A DNA stretch of 64,000 bases. It comes from an uncultured Peptostreptococcaceae bacterium. Its GTDB lineage: Bacteria > Bacillota > Clostridia > Peptostreptococcales > Anaerovoracaceae. The stretch is from positions 1 to 64,000 of the forward strand of contig CAJUQR010000005.1 of the NCBI GenBank assembly GCA_910588185.1, given 5' to 3'. The notes below the pieces were generated by a model, which saw only the letters and a program-made list of their open reading frames with translations, was not told the origin of the DNA and searched no databases. Positions within the stretch are counted from its first letter, which is position 1, and every line of letters begins with the position of its first letter. A program made the translations under genes and the position numbers. This document shows positions 54,373 through 62,894 of the stretch, piece after piece.

Positions 54373-55200
54373 CGTTATACAGCATAATATAAAAATTACA
54401 GCGTTTATCACCACGACTGTAGCGCCTACAGGAGTGGATATAACGATGGACAGACTGATTCCTATAATTGACGCCAATACTGCGATTATGCCAGATGCAA
54501 TGATTACACTCTTAAAACTATTGAACAGTCTCATTGCTGAAAGTGTAGGGAAAACGATTAATGCAGATGTAAGAAGAGCACCGACCAAATTCATGGCCAG
54601 AACAATTATTACAGCTGTTATAACAGCTATAATGAGATTGTAGAGCTCTGTATTGGTTCCTGTAGCTTTGGTGAACGTTTCGTCAAATGTTATTGCAAAT
54701 ATTTTGTTGTAAAACAGTATGAATATAGATATTACTATTACAGACATTATGACACATAGGATTATGTCTGTTTTTTGTAATGTGAGAATTGATGTGGATC
54801 CAAAAAGAGTACTGCATACATCTCCTGAAATATTAGCAGATTTAGAAAACATGTTCAGGAGCAGATAGCCAACTGCCATTGCTCCTGTAGACAACATGGC
54901 AAGAGCTGCATCTCCCTGTACTTTTGAACGATTTCTTCCCTTTTTAAGAAGAAAAACTGCGCAGACTATAGTTATAGGCATAACTACAATCATTTCATTG
55001 GATATGCTAAAAACAGCAGCTATGGCCATAGCGCCGAATGCCACATGAGACAGGCCGTCTCCTATGAAAGAAAAACGTTTGAGAACAAGTGTTACACCAA
55101 GTAAGGATGAACAGAGGGCGATTAATATGCCAGCTATAAAAGCATATCTTACAAATGGAAAAGAAAGATATTCTGCAAACTGAGATAATATGTTATTCAT
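54355..55200 (-). CDS. znuB: Zinc/manganese ABC permease (ZnuB-like)
   Basis: This 281-residue ABC-3 family permease has about eight membrane helices, with GDGLSHVAFGAMAIA (residues about 47-61) and a NLVGALLTSALIVFPTLSAMRLF segment (split; ALLTSALIVFP about 207-217), both conserved. It overlaps znuC by 8 bases and works with znuC and the lipoprotein ZnuA. Zinc rather than manganese is favoured by the His-rich ZnuA and the Zur-type regulator at the operon head. Confidence 0.92.
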   Translation of the reverse strand: MNNILSQFAEYLSFPFVRYAFIAGILIALCSSLLGVTLVLKRFSFIGDGLSHVAFGAMAIAAVFSISNEMIVVMPITIVCAVFLLKKGRNRSKVQGDAALAMLSTGAMAVGYLLLNMFSKSANISGDVCSTLFGSTSILTLQKTDIILCVIMSVIVISIFILFYNKIFAITFDETFTKATGTNTELYNLIIAVITAVIIVLAMNLVGALLTSALIVFPTLSAMRLFNSFKSVIIASGIIAVLASIIGISLSIVISTPVGATVVVINAVIFILCCITKKIVH

Positions 55201-55837
55201 TGAATATTACTTCCTTTCCTATATTGAGAGTTTTGCTGGCATAAGTTTTAGCTGCATTTATGTCGTGAGTTATCATTATGAGAGTCATGCCGTCATCGTT
55301 TAGTTTTTTTATATAATCGTACATTTCCTCTGTGGCGAAAGAGTCAAGACCTGCGGTAGGTTCATCAAGCAGCAGCATTTTGGAAGCAGCACAAAGTGCG
55401 CGAGCCAGAAGAACACGTTGCTGCTGACCGCCTGAAAGAGATCTGTAGCATTTTGACGACAGATGTTCTATGCCCAGCTTTTGCATGTTCTTCAAAGCTG
55501 TATTTTTTTGCTCTTTTGAGTAAAAGGGTATACCTGACAGCTTACTTATAAAGCCTGATAAAACTATTTCCCAAGCTGAGGCAGGAAAATCCCTTTGAAC
55601 GGGAGTCTGTTGAGGCATGTAGCCTATTTCCCCGGAAATATTGTCATCAGAGAAGATTATTTCCCCGGAAATGGGCGGTGTAAGACCTAGAAGAGTTTTC
55701 ATGAGAGTGGTCTTTCCGGAACCGTTTTCGCCAGTTATACATAAGTAATCGCCTTTATCAAGATGAAAATTAATGTCCTGGGCTACTGTGCCGTCTTCAT
55801 ACCCTATATTTAAGTTTTTACAAGTGAGCTGGTGCAT
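55193..55837 (-). CDS. znuC: Zinc ABC transporter ATP-binding protein (ZnuC-like)
   Basis: The 214-residue ATPase has Walker A GENGSGKTT (about residues 38-46), YMPQQTPVQRDFPASAWEIV (Q-loop and the helical part typical of the ZnuC/MntB group), signature LSGGQQQRVLLARAL (about 128-142), Walker B MLLLDEPTAG and ITHDI. It lies between znuA (10 bases upstream) and znuB. Confidence 0.93.
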   Translation of the reverse strand: MHQLTCKNLNIGYEDGTVAQDINFHLDKGDYLCITGENGSGKTTLMKTLLGLTPPISGEIIFSDDNISGEIGYMPQQTPVQRDFPASAWEIVLSGFISKLSGIPFYSKEQKNTALKNMQKLGIEHLSSKCYRSLSGGQQQRVLLARALCAASKMLLLDEPTAGLDSFATEEMYDYIKKLNDDGMTLIMITHDINAAKTYASKTLNIGKEVIFNE

Positions 55838-55847
55838 GTTTTCTCCT

Positions 55848-56777
55848 TTAGTTAAGAACTTTTTTCAGGACGTTTAGGTTGTTCTCCATAACGCTTATAT
55901 AGGTTATATTATTTTTTATGTCCTGTTCGTTTACAGACTGCATTGAATTTAATTCAAATATTTCCATGTTATCTCTGCCGGAAGTGTTTATGATTGTTTG
56001 CGCTATTGAATCGCTGCTGTGCTCGGTGATAAGCAGGGCAGGGATATTCAGTTCGTTTGCTTTTTCTGATAGATATATTACTGTTTCAAAACTTGCTTCG
56101 GTTTCCGCAGAGCATCCGGGAAATGCTGCATAATATGATATTCCATAGTCTTCTGTAAGATAATGAAAAGGAAATCTATCTGCAAAGATTACTGTTTTAT
56201 TTTTACATTCTTTTAACGCTTGTTCATATTCATTGTCAATATTTTTGAGTTTCTCTATATAAATATCGGCATTATTCATGTATTGTTCTTCGCCGGAAGG
56301 ATCGATAATAGATATTTGCTTTGCTAATTCTTCGCAAAATACTATGGCATTTTTAGGTGAAAGCCATATGTGTTCATCTATTTCGCAGATACCTTCGTCA
56401 TGGCTGTGATCGTGTTCTTCTCCTATCAAGCTATATACGATACCATCGTAATCGCTTGCAGAATTTGTTGTCTCATCTATCCATTCTTCTGAAATGCCTC
56501 CGGTAAATACCAATAAGTCAGAGTCTGCAATATATGTTATATCTTTTGCAGATGGTTGAAAGCTGTGCATATCTGTTCCGCTTTCGTTAAGACGTACCAA
56601 ATTCCATTCTGACTTCTTTTCCCCCAGAATGTTGCAAATCCAATCATAAGAAGCAAAGCTTGTACATACTATAGTCGGTTTATCATTGTTTACAATATCT
56701 GGATTAGAGGAAGTACAGGAGCATGAGAACACGATTAAAATAGAAAGTATTATTAATGTGCAAATTGTCTTTTTCAT
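55848..56777 (-). CDS. znuA: Zinc-binding lipoprotein (ZnuA/AdcA-like)
   Basis: This 309-residue cluster A-I binding protein has a lipoprotein signal (VFSC/CSC near residue 20), the metal His in DMHSFQPS (about residues 70-77), a short charged His loop EEHDHSHDE (about 121-129) as in zinc receptors, EHIWLSPKNA with the second His, a FADRFPFHYL stretch with the third, and LLITEHSSD near the end. Three bases separate it from zur. Confidence 0.9.
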   Translation of the reverse strand: MKKTICTLIILSILIVFSCSCTSSNPDIVNNDKPTIVCTSFASYDWICNILGEKKSEWNLVRLNESGTDMHSFQPSAKDITYIADSDLLVFTGGISEEWIDETTNSASDYDGIVYSLIGEEHDHSHDEGICEIDEHIWLSPKNAIVFCEELAKQISIIDPSGEEQYMNNADIYIEKLKNIDNEYEQALKECKNKTVIFADRFPFHYLTEDYGISYYAAFPGCSAETEASFETVIYLSEKANELNIPALLITEHSSDSIAQTIINTSGRDNMEIFELNSMQSVNEQDIKNNITYISVMENNLNVLKKVLN

Positions 56778-56780
56778 AAG

Positions 56781-57197
56781 TTATGCTCCTTTTTCGGCGC
56801 AGCTTCGGCAGATTCCGTAGAGAACAGTTTCTTCCATGTTTATTTTGAATTCGTTGGATCTGCTTATGAGACTGCACATTGATTCTGTAATTTCATTGCT
56901 CATATGAAAGATTTTGCCGCAGCTTGTACATTTGAGATGAATATGGCATTTGCAGTCTATACCGCCTATGATCTGGTAGACGGTTTTGCCTCCTTTAGAA
57001 GGTTTAAACTGTTTTATCAGGTTTTCGGACAGAAGTTTGGGAATCAAACGATATACAGTGCTCCTGCCGGGAGGGCATATGCACGCAGAGTCGCCGGCCA
57101 TTTCTTTGCAAATCTGGTCTATGGTAAAGGCTTGATTACTGTGTTTTTTAAGAAATCTTACCAGTTCTTTTTTTTGTTCTGTTTGGTATGTGGCCAT
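56781..57197 (-). CDS. zur: Fur-family regulator, probably Zur
   Basis: The 138-residue protein has an N-terminal winged helix (YRLIPKLLSENLI region) and a C-terminal dimer domain with two CxxC pairs (CTSC at about 88-91 and CRSC near 131-134), the structural zinc site, plus HIHLKC. It is the first gene of its operon, before znuA-znuC-znuB, so it most likely represses zinc uptake when zinc is plentiful and regulates itself. Confidence 0.9.
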   Translation of the reverse strand: MATYQTEQKKELVRFLKKHSNQAFTIDQICKEMAGDSACICPPGRSTVYRLIPKLLSENLIKQFKPSKGGKTVYQIIGGIDCKCHIHLKCTSCGKIFHMSNEITESMCSLISRSNEFKINMEETVLYGICRSCAEKGA

Positions 57198-57230
57198 GAT
57201 TTTTCATCTCCGTAAACAGTTGAGTATATT

Positions 57231-57261
57231 TTCAAATATGAGAAAAAATCTCATATTCGAA
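57231..57261 (-). promoter_or_regulatory. Palindromic operator upstream of zur
   Basis: TTCAAATATGAGA (57231-57243), AAAAA, TCTCATATTCGAA (57249-57261): 12 of 13 positions are mirror-paired. It lies just downstream of the -10, between promoter and zur start, as expected for a repressor site. Binding by the Fur-family protein is inferred. Confidence 0.7.
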
Positions 57262-57265
57262 TTAT

Positions 57266-57293
57266 ATTATAACTCACCTGAATTAAATGTCAA
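57266..57293 (-). promoter_or_regulatory. Promoter of the zur-znuACB operon
   Basis: On the minus strand TTGACA (57293-57288), 16 bases, TATAAT (57271-57266): consensus hexamers with a slightly short spacer. Confidence 0.8.
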
Positions 57294-57299
57294 TATGTA

Positions 57300-58136
57300 T
57301 CAAAGAAGTCTTGGACCGTAAATTATCTGGCGGCATACATACAGAGAATTATTTTCTTGTACACACATATGCCAGCGGATAAGTGATAAATGACTGTTGG
57401 TCAGTTCGATGCAGGTTATACCGTTGGGGTGAACGCAAGAACCTGTGTTAAAGTAACCGTTTTCCCCCTCCGGCGGCAGGGCAGGTCTGTGGGTGTGACC
57501 TGCCATGATGTTTCTGTTATTTTTAGCAGACCAGCCGGATAATCTTTTTTCAACTCGTTTGCTTTTTTTGTAGTTACGTGCAGCACTGGTGGGATCCTTT
57601 AAGGCGATTAGTTCTAAAGGCTTCCATAGATAGCGCACCATCCAGCGGGCCAAAGGCCAGAGCCGATCGTTGAAGATGTCTGCTTGATGCCCGTGCAGTA
57701 CGTATAAATCTTGTGTGTGGTAGGGCATTTTTATGATTATGGATTGATAATACGGCGGCGAAAAATCACGGCTTTCATAAGAAAAACTTTTTTTCGCTTT
57801 GATTTTGTCATGGTTGCCCCAAAGCATATAAAGTCTGCCATTGTGATAAAATTTGTTAAGCTCCGAAAATATATCGCTGTGTATTTCGTGAATTCTGCTG
57901 ATTTTGCGATTTTCCCAAAGCTCATCTCCGTCGCCGACTTCCACATAGGTAAAGTCATGCTGCCAATAATAGTTTAAGGCGGCCTGATACAACACCTTAT
58001 TATTTAGAAAACTGTCATTCCAGGTACCGGTACCTCTGTGACAGTCGCTGAAAAAAACTATTTTTGGATGGTCTGAAATATTGATAACAGTTGAATTTTT
58101 AAAAACTTTATCTATGTGATTTTCATAATAACCCAT
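57300..58136 (-). CDS. Metallophosphoesterase (UDP-diacylglucosamine hydrolase-like)
   Basis: The 278 residues show a calcineurin-type two-metal site: FFSDCHRG (residues about 28-35, DxH), GDGDELWE (about 67-74), WGNHDK (about 105-110), LHGHQAD (about 147-153) and AGHTHRP (about 213-219), then FNTGSCVHPNG. Related proteins hydrolyse phosphodiesters or pyrophosphates; LpxH itself is not expected in a Gram-positive. Substrate unknown. It runs away from the restriction remnant. Confidence 0.85.
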   Translation of the reverse strand: MGYYENHIDKVFKNSTVINISDHPKIVFFSDCHRGTGTWNDSFLNNKVLYQAALNYYWQHDFTYVEVGDGDELWENRKISRIHEIHSDIFSELNKFYHNGRLYMLWGNHDKIKAKKSFSYESRDFSPPYYQSIIIKMPYHTQDLYVLHGHQADIFNDRLWPLARWMVRYLWKPLELIALKDPTSAARNYKKSKRVEKRLSGWSAKNNRNIMAGHTHRPALPPEGENGYFNTGSCVHPNGITCIELTNSHLSLIRWHMCVQENNSLYVCRQIIYGPRLL

Positions 58137-58235
58137 AAATGCCCCCGAAGAGAAAAAGCTTTTAATATAATATGCGGTTTGGGCAGGAAGTGTTACAGGG
58201 GGGGAATTAAAGGAAAACTCAGCATAAGTATTATT

Positions 58236-58264
58236 TTGAATCCACCAGGGAAATATGGTATACT
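58236..58264 (+). promoter_or_regulatory. Promoter of the decayed type I restriction locus
   Basis: TTGAAT (58236-58241), 17 bases, TATACT (58259-58264), 40 bases before the hsdM remnant; it should still transcribe rhuM and the next gene. Confidence 0.7.
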
Positions 58265-58303
58265 TAAATTTATATAAAACACCGCAGAAAGCGAGGATAA
58301 AAT

Positions 58304-58413
58304 AATGGCTGATATAAGGAAAGAGCAGGATAGGGAGGAGTTGTTCCGCTGCAGAGGCAGAGGATACACGAGAAAAGATTGATAAGATTATTGCTGAAAT
58401 TGAGGTAGATTAA
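58304..58413 (+). pseudogene. hsdM: hsdM remnant: N- and C-terminal ends joined by deletion
   Basis: ATG 58304 reads MADIRKEQDREEL, the N-terminus of type I DNA methylase subunits. From 58351, in a different frame, AEAEDTREKIDKIIAEIEVD then stop at 58411-58413 is the usual HsdM C-terminus. Nearly 500 residues between are missing, and the join is out of frame. The TAA overlaps the rhuM ATG (TAATG), showing that rhuM was once coupled to hsdM. Confidence 0.75.
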
Positions 58414-59417
58414 TGGATAAAAATTTTGAATTTTTAATATATCACAGTGATGAAGAAGATATTTCGGTCAATGCTTTGATTAAAGATGAAACGATTTGGC
58501 TTAATCAAAAAGCGATGGCGGAATTGTTTGATTGCAGTTCGGATAATATTTCTCTCCATTTAAAAAATATTTTTGCTGAGGGCGAATTGGATAAACTTTC
58601 AGTTACCGAGAAAATCTCGGCAACTGCTTCGGACGGTAAAAATTACCTCACTCAGTTTTACAATCTAGATGCGATTATTTCAGTCGGTTACAGAGTTAAT
58701 TCGCGCAGGGCGACAACTTTTAGAATTTGGGCGACAAGCATATTGAAAGAATATATGATAAAAGGCTTTGCTATGGACGACGAACGCTTAAAGCAGGGCA
58801 AGACGGCTTTCGGAAAAGATTATTTTCGCGAGCTTTTGGAAAGAGTTCGTTCTATTCGGGCAAGCGAACGACGAATCTGGCAGCAAATAACCGATATTTT
58901 TGCAGAATGTAGTATTGACTATGACAAAGATTCTCCTGTAACTCACGATTTTTACGCGATGGTGCAGAATAAATTTCATTATGCAATCGCAGGACAGACC
59001 GCTGCTGAAATTGTATATAACAAAGCGGACCGAAAAAAAGAAAATATGGGACTTATCACATGGAAAAATGCTCCTGATGGACGCATTTTAAAGTCAGATG
59101 TCGTGATTGCAAAAAATTATCTGGAAGAAAAGCAGATACGTCAGTTAGAGAGAACCGTTACAGGATATTTTGATTATATAGAGGATCTGATCGAACGGGA
59201 AAACACGTTTACTATGGAAGAATTTGCAGCCAGCGTAAACGAGTTCCTTGCTTTCCGCAGATATGAGATTTTAAAGGATAAGGGACGGATTTCAAAAAAG
59301 GAAGCGGCTAAGAAAGCCGAAGTAGAATATAAAGAATTTAACAAAACACAAAAAATCACTTCAGATTTTGATAAAGAAGTTAAAAAGCTTATTGAAAATA
59401 ACAACGGACAGATATGA
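58413..59417 (+). CDS. rhuM: RhuM family protein
   Basis: This 334-residue protein matches the RhuM ('virulence RhuM') family. It starts with a DNA-binding-like N-terminus, ETIWLNQKAMAELFDCSSDNISLHLKNI (split: WLNQKAMAELF about 29-39), then FYNLDAIISVGYRVNSRRA (about 87-105), FRIWATSILKEYMIKGFAMDDERLK and a C-terminal Fic/DOC-like helical stretch. RhuM genes often sit inside type I restriction loci, as here. Function unproven. The gene appears intact although its neighbours are wrecked. Confidence 0.88.
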   Translation: MDKNFEFLIYHSDEEDISVNALIKDETIWLNQKAMAELFDCSSDNISLHLKNIFAEGELDKLSVTEKISATASDGKNYLTQFYNLDAIISVGYRVNSRRATTFRIWATSILKEYMIKGFAMDDERLKQGKTAFGKDYFRELLERVRSIRASERRIWQQITDIFAECSIDYDKDSPVTHDFYAMVQNKFHYAIAGQTAAEIVYNKADRKKENMGLITWKNAPDGRILKSDVVIAKNYLEEKQIRQLERTVTGYFDYIEDLIERENTFTMEEFAASVNEFLAFRRYEILKDKGRISKKEAAKKAEVEYKEFNKTQKITSDFDKEVKKLIENNNGQI

Positions 59418-59499
59418 GTGAGATTTTGGGGTTGCGGAACGGGAGCAGATGATGAGGGATGAGATTAATAAGATTGTTGTAGGAGATGGAGGGATCTAG

Positions 59500-60147
59500 A
59501 TGAAAAAAATAGAAAAGGATCGACCATTACCAGGTCACACTAAGCTTGATTATTATGAATGTTATGCCAAAATAGTCTTGGAAGAGTTTTTTTCTTATAA
59601 TAACTTATTGTTGGATGACAAGCCAGATTTGCAAGATATTCAAAATAGCATAGGAATTGAGGTTACTACAGCTGAGGAACCTAAAATGTTAGAAGCTGAA
59701 AATCTTTATTTGAAGCTGATTTATGCTGATGAAGATACTATTAGAGAGAAATGTATTAATCGAATGGGGCAAATTGGTTTAACATATAAAGATGGGATGC
59801 TTTTAGGTCTTTCGGGAAACGATGATTTTACTTTAGTTAATGAAGCAATAAATCGTAAAATCGAAAAGCTGAAATCAGCGGGGTATAAGAAGTTTAATGA
59901 ATATCAACTTTTTATATTTTCTTCAATTTATGCTATTGATTCCATTCTGCAAGAAGAATTGAATTTTTTATTAAGGGAAAATATTGATACTTTTTTTAGT
60001 AAAATTTATATTTTGGTTCCTGAAGCGTTGTTTTACTTTGATCTAGGGGAAAATGAATGTAAAATCTTTAATGTAAGTCGTGAGAGACAATATTATCAGG
60101 CTCAAAAAGCACGGCAAATTGTTGAAGAGGTAGAAAAAGAAGAGTAA
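59500..60147 (+). CDS. Unknown protein, possible PD-(D/E)XK nuclease fold
   Basis: I do not recognise this 215-residue soluble protein. The N-terminal third has KLDYYECYAKIVLEEF, then DDKPDLQD (residues 39-46) and IGIEVTTAEE (51-60), an arrangement like the core of PD-(D/E)XK nucleases (D43 ... E54-x-T56, with Thr where Lys is usual). The rest is helical with a Tyr/Phe-rich YQLFIFSSIYAIDSIL. GGAGGG precedes the ATG. It lies between rhuM and the hsdS remnant, so it was cargo of the restriction locus. Nuclease function is a guess. Confidence 0.65.
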   Translation: MKKIEKDRPLPGHTKLDYYECYAKIVLEEFFSYNNLLLDDKPDLQDIQNSIGIEVTTAEEPKMLEAENLYLKLIYADEDTIREKCINRMGQIGLTYKDGMLLGLSGNDDFTLVNEAINRKIEKLKSAGYKKFNEYQLFIFSSIYAIDSILQEELNFLLRENIDTFFSKIYILVPEALFYFDLGENECKIFNVSRERQYYQAQKARQIVEEVEKEE

Positions 60148-60150
60148 TCT

Positions 60151-60423
60151 AGAAAACTAATACTTGAGCTTTGCCCCAATGGAGTAGAATATAAAAGGCT
60201 TCATGATGTTTCTGAAACGAAAAGAGGCACTTCGGTAACTAAGAAAGATATTGTGAAAGGTAAATTTCCGGTTATTTCTGGTGGTAGAGAGCCTGCATAT
60301 TATTGCAATAGTTATAACAGAGACGATGAAACCATCACGGCTGCAGGGAGCGGTGCAATTACAGGTTATGTTCAATATTGGACAAAGCACATATTTGTAT
60401 GCGATGCGTTTTCAATACATTGA
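60151..60423 (+). pseudogene. hsdS: hsdS remnant (first target-recognition domain)
   Basis: No start codon is left. The frame reads ELCPNGVEYKRL, then KRGTSVTKKDIV, FPVISGGREPAYYCNSYNR and SGAITGYVQYWTKH...FVCDAFSIH before TGA 60421-60423. These are typical of the first half of type I specificity subunits. The second recognition domain and conserved regions are gone. Confidence 0.8.
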
Positions 60424-60535
60424 CAAGTTGATGCCACCTATGTCTCGCTTTGGTGAGGGGAATCGTGCTGGAAAGAAGCAGGGTGTGATTCAAAAATTGC
60501 AGATATTTTTCGAAAGATTCTTTGGAATTGGATAA
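60410..60535 (+). pseudogene. hsdR: hsdR remnant (C-terminal tail)
   Basis: In the next frame, YIDKLMPPMSRFGEGNR...KKQGVIQKLQIFFERFFGIG and TAA 60533-60535 resemble the C-terminal end of type I restriction subunits (LPP...RF......K...I..L..FF...FGIG). It is fused to the hsdS piece at about 60410-60421, so one deletion took the hsdS end and nearly all of hsdR. The hsdR call is from memory of the tail and less sure than hsdS. Confidence 0.55.
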
Positions 60536-60542
60536 ATAATCT

Positions 60543-60577
60543 AAAAGCCATACAACAATTGTTGCATGGCTTTTTTA
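60543..60577. terminator. Bidirectional terminator before the AGCS symporter end
   Basis: AAAAGCCATACAAC (60543-60556) / GTTGCATGGCTTTT (60561-60574) with one G-T pair, A and T tracts on the two sides. It ends the symporter gene from the right and the restriction remnant from the left. Confidence 0.85.
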
Positions 60578-60585
60578 TACTTAAA

Positions 60586-62004
60586 CTAATTCCAATATTC
60601 CGTTCCTTTGATGCCTATGTCAGAAGCCTTAAAGTCTAAAGGTTTGCCGGCTTTTTTCTTGTCCGTATAATCCTTAAGCGCTTTGAAAGCTGTGTTTCCA
60701 AGGATGACACAGACAGGTACGTTTATAAGTGCCATGAAGCCCATCAAAACGTCAGCAGTGTCCCATGCAAGACCTGCGCTGAACTGAGCTCCGACAAATA
60801 TTATAACTACAGCAAGCAGCCTGTATAAAAACATAAACATCTTATTGTTGAGAGCATCTTTATATATGTAGCTTATGTTCATTTCAGCATAGAAATAGTT
60901 GCCTACCAATGTGGTATATGCAAATATTGCAAGCGCGGTGGTAATAAAATATCCTCCGAAAGCCCCGAAGTTAGCATTCAGTGATGCTTGAATATAAGCG
61001 CCGTTCATGGTGTTTCCTGCTGCATCTATATATCCTGCCGGATCAACGCCGCTGCAAAGTATCATAAATGCTGTTGCAGAGCATATAACCAGAGTATCTA
61101 TAAAGACAGAAAGCATCTGAACCAATCCTTGTTTCACAGGGTGTGATACGTCTGCTGAAGCTGCTGCGTTAGGAGCAGAACCGATACCGGCTTCATTGGA
61201 ATAAAGACCACGTTTAATACCGTTCATTATAGTAGCTCCCAGTATACCTCCTGCAACGGAGCTGAAGTTAAAAGCCTGTGAAAAGATACTACCTATAACT
61301 GAAGGAAGTGAAGTTATATTTAATATCAAAACTATAATTGCAACAGCGATATAAGCAACAGCCATTATCGGAACTATGACTTGAGTAGCCTTTGAGATAC
61401 GTTTGCCACCTCCAAAGATTACGATTGCAGCAAGAACAGCTACTACAATTCCGATGATAAGAGTTGCGTTTTCTGACGGTATGTAAGCCTTGACAAAGTC
61501 GGTGAGATTGAACGAAGCTAAAGCGTTAAATCCTCCCATATAAGTAAGAATTAAGAATACTGCGAAAATTCCGCCAAGGGCAGGCGCTTTTAATGCTTGT
61601 TTTATGTAGTAAGCAGGGCCGCCGTATGAACCGTCGATTCCTCTTTTCTTATAAATCTGGGCAAGAGTGGATTCTACAAAGGCAGAGGCGCCTCCAAGAA
61701 GGGCTATAAGCCACATCCAAAACACTGCTCCGGGTCCTCCTGCGAGGATTGCACCTGTAACACCTACAATATTTCCGGTACCTACTCTTGAAGCTGTAGA
61801 AACCATCAATGCCTGGAAAGACGATATTGAGTCTTTATCTTTTTTTGGCTCGGTGATTACTCTTATCGATTCTCTAAAAAGTCGGATTTGAACAAATTTT
61901 GTCCTGAATGAAAAATAAAGTCCTGCAACAATTAAAAGAGCGATAAGTATGTATCCATACATATAGCCGCTTATGTCGCCTATGATTCCTGCAATAAAAT
62001 CCAT
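60586..62004 (-). CDS. AGCS family sodium:alanine symporter
   Basis: This 472-residue protein has about 11 membrane helices with AGCS/AlsT hallmarks: GTGNIVGVTGAILAGGPGAVFWMW (split: GTGNIVGV about 84-91), ESTLAQIYKKRG, GGPAYYIKQAL, and GLYSNEAGIGSAPNAAASA (about 265-283). These take up alanine or glycine with Na+. ATG 62004 is chosen because AAGGAGA lies 7 bases upstream; the frame extends 6 codons further. Single gene. Confidence 0.93.
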   Translation of the reverse strand: MDFIAGIIGDISGYMYGYILIALLIVAGLYFSFRTKFVQIRLFRESIRVITEPKKDKDSISSFQALMVSTASRVGTGNIVGVTGAILAGGPGAVFWMWLIALLGGASAFVESTLAQIYKKRGIDGSYGGPAYYIKQALKAPALGGIFAVFLILTYMGGFNALASFNLTDFVKAYIPSENATLIIGIVVAVLAAIVIFGGGKRISKATQVIVPIMAVAYIAVAIIVLILNITSLPSVIGSIFSQAFNFSSVAGGILGATIMNGIKRGLYSNEAGIGSAPNAAASADVSHPVKQGLVQMLSVFIDTLVICSATAFMILCSGVDPAGYIDAAGNTMNGAYIQASLNANFGAFGGYFITTALAIFAYTTLVGNYFYAEMNISYIYKDALNNKMFMFLYRLLAVVIIFVGAQFSAGLAWDTADVLMGFMALINVPVCVILGNTAFKALKDYTDKKKAGKPLDFKASDIGIKGTEYWN

Positions 62005-62022
62005 AAAAATTCTCCTTAGCAA

Positions 62023-62580
62023 AATATTAACAATATTTTATAATAAAATGTAAGAATTTGCAAGCTAGAGTTGTGTAGGGATGGCGTTTTGAAAGTGGTA
62101 TGATGTAAAATTTTATTATTTTGCTTGATTTTTAATGAATGTGTGTGTCAAAATTTATCAATGTTGCAATTTTTCTTAGATTTTCCGAAAATATACAACA
62201 TTTTTTGAAAACCGGCTGTAAAATTTCATAATATTTGACGATTTTACAGCATTTAGTCTATGTCACATGTTTTCTCATTACGAGGTAAAAGGGATATGTT
62301 GTATATTTTTGATAATTTAAAATATTTTGCCAACATTTTTGGCAAAATTGTTGGCTTTTTGAAGGAAACTTTGATATTTGTGCAACATATGACATAATTC
62401 GACAAAATTTAGCACAGATATTATGAAAATAAAACATATTTTGTTGGCTTTTTGCAGAATAAATATAAAAATGAACAACAGAGAGTTTAGATATCTTACT
62501 GTGGGGTGAGATTTTTTATTAATCACCAGTTTTTCACTTATAAGTCAAATTTTTATCAGGTAAACTTCCAAAACAATCTA
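62023..62580. other. AT-rich stretch without genes
   Basis: No gene is seen. There are several hairpins: GCTGTAAAAT/ATTTTACAGC (about 62214-62250), GCCAAC/GTTGGC (about 62328-62354) and GGTGA/TCACC (about 62505-62527). It holds the symporter promoter at its left end; the rest is unexplained. Confidence 0.6.
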
Positions 62581-62609
62581 TTGACTTTTGAACAGTGACA
62601 AAGTACAAT
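62581..62609 (+). promoter_or_regulatory. ileS T-box promoter
   Basis: TTGACT (62581-62586), 17 bases, TACAAT (62604-62609), placed just before the T-box leader. Confidence 0.8.
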
Positions 62610-62625
62610 ATTATAGTATAATTTC

Positions 62626-62892
62626 AATATATACAGACGTTGAAGGAACCAGTAGCCGGGTCTAATATCCTTACAGAGAGCTGCCTTATAGCTGAGAGGG
62701 TGGTGGTGAAACCTGAGAGCAAATATCACTCTGGAGTCTGATCACTTAATGAGAGGTCATATCCTGTGAGCAGGTCTTATTATAATGAGTTATGATGAGA
62801 TGCTCGAAAGGCGTTGGCAACTAGGGTGGTACCGCGGTTAAGAATTGATCGTCCCTAAATCGATATATTGTCGGTTTAGGGATTATTGTTTT
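62626..62892 (+). promoter_or_regulatory. Isoleucine T-box leader of ileS
   Basis: This is a T-box riboswitch: stem I with GAGAGCTGCC and the specifier loop AAATATCACTCTGGAG, where ATC (62725-62727) is an Ile codon, then the T-box AACTAGGGTGGTACCGCGG (62819-62837) that pairs with the uncharged tRNA end, and a terminator TCCCTAAA (62852-62859) / TTTAGGGA (62875-62882) with T's. Uncharged tRNA-Ile is expected to switch ileS on. Confidence 0.93.
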
Positions 62893-62894
62893 TA

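Noticed and set aside
59418..59499. Second hsdM tail between rhuM and the unknown gene (MRDEINKIV then stop)
   Set aside because: Only about ten residues resemble an HsdM C-terminus; too little to support a feature.
60281..60535. 84-codon frame starting at ATG 60281
   Set aside because: The first half is a shadow of the hsdS remnant; only the last ~40 codons look like a real, but truncated, hsdR tail.
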